A stretch of 64,000 bases of DNA, from assembly GCF_007066085.1 (NCBI RefSeq), contig NZ_CP041405.1, positions 4,915,001 through 4,979,000 of the forward strand, given 5' to 3'. The stretch's first letter is position 1; each line of letters opens with the position of its first letter. This DNA is from Paenibacillus thiaminolyticus. Lineage in GTDB: Bacteria > Bacillota > Bacilli > Paenibacillales > Paenibacillaceae. The translations under genes were made by a program, and so were the position numbers. Positions 60,561-64,000 of the stretch are shown in pieces. Below the pieces are notes generated by a model, which ran no database searches, was not told the DNA's origin, and saw only the letters and a program-made list of their open reading frames with translations.

Positions 60561-61568
60561 ATGAGCATGAGCACAGGGCCAGGGCAACACCATCAAGTGA
60601 AGGCGGCCAAGTCTTTCGATTTCTTCGATTTTCTATATAAATACGGAACGATTGTCACGATTCTCATCCTGATTGCCGTGTTCGGAATCATGTCCGAGAG
60701 CTTCCTGATGCCTAGTAACATCATCAACATCTTGCGCTCGATCTCCATCGTTACCGTCATTGCGATCGGGATCACGATCTCGCTCTCGGTGGGCGGCTTC
60801 GACCTGTCGGTCGGTTCCGTGGCGTCGCTGGCCAACGCCGTCGTCATCTCCATGTTCGTCTGGCATTCGCAGAATGCATTCGTCGGCATCATTACGGCGA
60901 TCGCGGTCTGTCTAATCGCAGGCCTGCTGAACGCATTCATGATCGTCAAAATGAAAATTCAAGACATGCTCATGACGCTGGCGATGATGTTCATCATCCA
61001 GGGGGTGGCGCTCACGTATACGCGAGGGGCGACCGTATCGCAGAACATGGTCATGCCGGACGGCACGTTCGCCACGGGCCAGATCGGCGCCTTTTTCTCG
61101 AAAATCGGCCAGGTGCCGTGGATCATCATCATTATGCTTGTCGTCGTGGTCCTCGTCCATATTTTCCTGAACTATACGAAGCATGGCAGGTACATGTATG
61201 TCATCGGCGGCAATATGGAGGCGGCCAAGCTGTCGGGCATTCCCGTCAACAAATATCGCGTGCTCGCCTATGTGTTGTCTGCCGGATTCGCGGCTATCGG
61301 CGGCATTATGCTGGCGTCCCGCGTCATGACGGCGGAAGTCAATGCGGGCGCTCCTTATCTCATGGACGCGGTGGCGGCGGCCTACATCGGGTTCTCCGTG
61401 GCGGGCGCCGGCAGACCGAACGCGTTCGGCACCTTCGTCGGCGCGGTGCTCATCGGCATTTTGCAGAACGGCCTGGTCATGATGTCGGTTCCTTACTACG
61501 CGATGGACATCGTGAAAGGAACGGTGCTCGCTTTTGCTCTGGCATTAACCTATTACAAACAGAAATAA
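60561..61568 (+). CDS. Sugar ABC transporter permease (RbsC-like)
   Basis: A 335-aa polytopic permease with about ten hydrophobic segments (TIVTILILIAVFGIMS, VGIITAIAVCLIAGLLNAFM, GFAAIGGIMLASRVMT). It carries the RbsC/BPD-2 motif SVGGFDLSVGSVASLANA and the later YIGFSVAGAGRPNAFGTFVGAVLIGILQNGL. ATG 60561 follows gggaggaaagtagc; the open frame starting at 60519 overlaps the ATPase gene. It forms the membrane channel for the importer. One base separates it from the ATPase stop. Confidence 0.92.
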   Translation: MSMSTGPGQHHQVKAAKSFDFFDFLYKYGTIVTILILIAVFGIMSESFLMPSNIINILRSISIVTVIAIGITISLSVGGFDLSVGSVASLANAVVISMFVWHSQNAFVGIITAIAVCLIAGLLNAFMIVKMKIQDMLMTLAMMFIIQGVALTYTRGATVSQNMVMPDGTFATGQIGAFFSKIGQVPWIIIIMLVVVVLVHIFLNYTKHGRYMYVIGGNMEAAKLSGIPVNKYRVLAYVLSAGFAAIGGIMLASRVMTAEVNAGAPYLMDAVAAAYIGFSVAGAGRPNAFGTFVGAVLIGILQNGLVMMSVPYYAMDIVKGTVLAFALALTYYKQK

Positions 61569-61589
61569 CGGGTGCAGGAGGAGATCGAA

Positions 61590-62816
61590 ATGAGCGAATT
61601 CAAGACGTATTTCACGATGACCGAAAGCGATGTAATTCACTACGGCCTCAGCCAGCTTGATTACTTCGACCGGGATGCCGAGCTGTCCTGCAAGGAAATC
61701 GGGGACGGCAATCTGAACTATGTGTTCCGGGTCGTGGACGCAAAGACGGGGCGCTCGCTCATCATCAAGCAGGCCGGGCCGGTCGCCCGCATCTCGGATG
61801 AGTTCAAGGTATCGCCGGACCGCAACCGGATCGAGAGCGACATTTTGCGCATCGAGCATGAACTGGCTCCGGGACTGGTGCCGCAAGTGTACAAATATGA
61901 TCCGGTCATGAACTGCTGCGTTATGGAGGATTTATCCGATCATGAGATACTGCGCACCGCCCTGCTGAAGCATAAGCAGTTCCCGCTGTTCGCCGAGCAT
62001 ATCTCGACCTTCATGGTTAATACGCTGCTGCTGACATCGGACGTCGTCATGAATCATAAAGAAAAGAAGGAGCGGGTGAAGGAGTTCATCAACCCGGATC
62101 TGTGCGGGATAACCGAGGATCTCGTCTATACCGAGCCGTTCTATGATTGCCCGCGCAATGATGTGTTCCCGCCGCTGCTCCCGTTCGTTAAGGAATATTT
62201 GTGGGAGGATGAAGCGCTGCTCCTGGAGACGGCGAAGCTGAAGTTCGAATTCATGAGCAATGCCCAGTCGCTGATTCACGGCGATCTGCATACGGGCTCC
62301 ATCTTCGTGAAGCCGGACTCGACCAAGGTGATCGACCCGGAATTCGCCTTCTACGGACCGGCCGGCTACGACGTGGGCAATGTCGTCGCGAACCTGATCT
62401 TCGCCTATGTCCATGCGGACAGCGTCATGGAGGACGGCGCGGAGAAGGAACGGCAAAGGGACTGGCTCCTGTCGGCGATACAAGATATGATTGATTTATT
62501 CAAAGCGAAATTTGTGGCGGCGTGGAAGGTATCCGCGACGGAGCCATGTGCTTCCTACAAAGGCTTCGATCAGTATTATCTGGAGACGATTTTGCGGGAT
62601 GCGGCAGGGGTCGCCGGACTGGAGCTGTGCCGGCGGACGCTCGGTCTCGCGCATGTCAAGGACATTACGTCGATTGCGGACGCGAACGCGCGCGCACGGG
62701 CGGAGAAGATGTGCATCGTCATGGGCAAGCGGTTCATTATGGAGCGCCATCTGATGAAGAACGGGGCGGACTTCATGAAGGTCATTACGGCCGCTGGCGA
62801 AGTGTACAGCAGATAA
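61590..62816 (+). CDS. mtnK: 5-methylthioribose kinase
   Basis: A 408-aa kinase that phosphorylates methylthioribose at C1, the first step of the salvage route after uptake. The eukaryotic-kinase/APH-like fold shows LSCKEIGDGNLNYVFRVVD at the N-terminus, then the catalytic loop LIHGDLHTGSIFVKPDS and the metal-site segment VIDPEFAFYGPAGYDVGNV. Length matches the Bacillus MtnK of about 397 aa. ATG 61590 follows aggaggagatcga. Its product is the substrate of the MtnA encoded 15 bases downstream. Confidence 0.95.
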   Translation: MSEFKTYFTMTESDVIHYGLSQLDYFDRDAELSCKEIGDGNLNYVFRVVDAKTGRSLIIKQAGPVARISDEFKVSPDRNRIESDILRIEHELAPGLVPQVYKYDPVMNCCVMEDLSDHEILRTALLKHKQFPLFAEHISTFMVNTLLLTSDVVMNHKEKKERVKEFINPDLCGITEDLVYTEPFYDCPRNDVFPPLLPFVKEYLWEDEALLLETAKLKFEFMSNAQSLIHGDLHTGSIFVKPDSTKVIDPEFAFYGPAGYDVGNVVANLIFAYVHADSVMEDGAEKERQRDWLLSAIQDMIDLFKAKFVAAWKVSATEPCASYKGFDQYYLETILRDAAGVAGLELCRRTLGLAHVKDITSIADANARARAEKMCIVMGKRFIMERHLMKNGADFMKVITAAGEVYSR

Positions 62817-62831
62817 GGAGGTCATGGGACG

Positions 62832-63920
62832 ATGGGAGACAACGGCGTGACAGCGACAATGATTCAATCGGTGACGTTGGATGATGCGAACGATACGCTG
62901 GTCATTCTGGACCAGACGGTGCTGCCGAATGAGAAGGTATTTCTCAAGCTGAAGGAATTGAAGGATATTTGGGACGCGATCTACCATCTGAAGGTGCGCG
63001 GCGCGCCGGCGATCGGCATTGCGGCGGGATATGGCCTGTATCTGGGCGTCAAGGCTTCGGCGGCGGCGACGAAGGAAGATCTGGCGGAGGATTTCAAGCG
63101 TGTGAAGGACTATCTGGCTTCCTCCCGTCCGACGGCGGTCAACCTGTTCTGGGCGCTCGATCGGATGGAGGCGCGCTTCCAGCGGGAGCAGAGCGGAAGC
63201 ACCGCCGAGATCAAGGAAGCGCTGCGGGAGGAGGCCGAATCGATCCGGGCCGAAGACGAGCAAGTCTGCGAGCAGATCGGCCGCCATGCCTTGTCGCTGC
63301 TGGAGCCGGGCTGGGGCATCCTGACGCACTGCAACGCGGGGGCGATTGCGACGGCCAAATACGGCACGGCGCTGGCGCCCGTCTATTTGGGCGAGGAACA
63401 GGGATACGGCTTCAAGGTGTATGCCGATGAGACGAGGCCGCTGCTGCAAGGCGCGCGGTTGACGGCATGGGAGCTGCAGGAGGCGGGCATCGATGTCACG
63501 CTTATCTGCGACAACATGTCCTCCATCGTCATGAAGGAAGGCAAGATTCAAGCCGTCCTGGTCGGCTGCGACCGCGTGGCCGCCAACGGGGACACCGCCA
63601 ATAAGATCGGCACGTCGGCTGTGGCGATTCTGGCGAAGCATTACGGCATTCCGTTCTATGTGTGCGCGCCGTTGTCCACGGTCGATCTGCAGTGCGCGAC
63701 AGGCGACGACATTCATATCGAGTTGCGTCCGGATGAAGAGATTACGAGCAAGTGGTATGAAAAGCCGATGGCGCCGGCAGGAGTCAACGTCTATAACCCG
63801 TGCTTCGATGTGACGGATCACGAGCATATTACGGCGATCATTACGCAGCACGGCATTGCTTATCCGCCGTTCGCCGACAGTCTGCCCGCCATGTTCGCGA
63901 AGCAAGCATCGGGCAACTAA
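62832..63920 (+). CDS. mtnA: S-methyl-5-thioribose-1-phosphate isomerase
   Basis: A 362-aa isomerase of the MtnA/eIF2B-like family; it converts methylthioribose-1-phosphate to methylthioribulose-1-phosphate in methionine salvage. Signatures are [33 protein letters not shown] (catalytic Cys) and [25 protein letters not shown] (catalytic Asp). ATG 62832 follows aaggaggtcatgggacg. No later salvage genes (mtnB, mtnC, mtnD or mtnW) are seen before the window ends. Confidence 0.96.
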   Translation: MGDNGVTATMIQSVTLDDANDTLVILDQTVLPNEKVFLKLKELKDIWDAIYHLKVRGAPAIGIAAGYGLYLGVKASAAATKEDLAEDFKRVKDYLASSRPTAVNLFWALDRMEARFQREQSGSTAEIKEALREEAESIRAEDEQVCEQIGRHALSLLEPGWGILTHCNAGAIATAKYGTALAPVYLGEEQGYGFKVYADETRPLLQGARLTAWELQEAGIDVTLICDNMSSIVMKEGKIQAVLVGCDRVAANGDTANKIGTSAVAILAKHYGIPFYVCAPLSTVDLQCATGDDIHIELRPDEEITSKWYEKPMAPAGVNVYNPCFDVTDHEHITAIITQHGIAYPPFADSLPAMFAKQASGN

Positions 63921-63983
63921 AACGGAAACGCTCGCTTAGAGACTGTACAGATCGAAAAACGGAAGCGGGCAAAACGGTGGAAG

Positions 63984-64000
63984 ATGGATGAAGCAGTGAA
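63984..64000 (+). CDS. Possible start of the next gene (cut by window end)
   Basis: ATG 63984 with an open frame to the window end (MDEAV...). The upstream ggtggaa purine run lies about 5 bases before it. Only a weak suggestion of another gene in the mtn operon. Confidence 0.2.

Overview
The window is chromosomal DNA of a GC-rich, endospore-forming Firmicute, most likely a Paenibacillus. The evidence is a Bacillus-type fad regulon with a FadR box, Gram-positive ribosome binding sites (aggagg) with GTG and TTG starts, lipoproteins, a surface protein with S-layer homology domains, and intergenic DNA crowded with small repeats. No rRNA, tRNA or CRISPR array was found.

Region 1 (1-13188, + strand) is a phenylacetate (paa) catabolic operon. 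It runs paaA (cut by the window edge)-paaB-paaC-paaD, an aldehyde dehydrogenase, an EthD-like protein, paaI, an enoyl-CoA hydratase, paaK, paaF-like, paaG-like, paaH, a degenerate second 3-hydroxyacyl-CoA dehydrogenase, paaJ and a FlK-like thioesterase. paaX follows with its own promoter. Many genes overlap by 4 to 23 bases. No paaE and no fused paaZ are present.

Region 2 (13339-26462) is a fatty-acid beta-oxidation island: fadR-etfB-etfA on the - strand and, divergently, fadF, fadN, fadA, fadE, an acyl-CoA ligase and a thioesterase. A perfect FadR operator lies between fadR and fadF. Acyl-CoAs and phenylacetyl-CoA intermediates from regions 1 and 2 feed common thiolase, ETF and quinone-reducing steps.

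Region 3 (26685-38614) is mixed. It has a CapA-like protein, a GH5 glycosidase, a small caspase/CHAT-like protein behind a leader peptide and a hairpin that can hide its Shine-Dalgarno sequence, a 1.6-kb repeat-rich stretch, an enolase-superfamily pseudogene, two regulators, a His/Cys-repeat protein and a radical SAM/SPASM protein.

Region 4 (39029-57582) holds lipoproteins, hisS with a His-codon leader peptide and terminator, a coiled-coil exported protein, a decayed IS4-family element with inverted repeats and a 10-bp target duplication, a large S-layer-anchored glycosidase-like protein, hflX with a long antibiotic-type leader, regulators, and several tandem-repeat arrays.

Region 5 (57836-63920) is a methylthioribose uptake and salvage operon: a sugar-type ABC importer followed by mtnK and mtnA.

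The most striking signals are three genes with apparent leader-peptide control (the CHAT-like gene, hisS, hflX), the dispersed family of TGCA-palindrome repeats, the pseudo-dehydrogenase in the paa operon, and the metal-binding-type His/Cys repeat protein.
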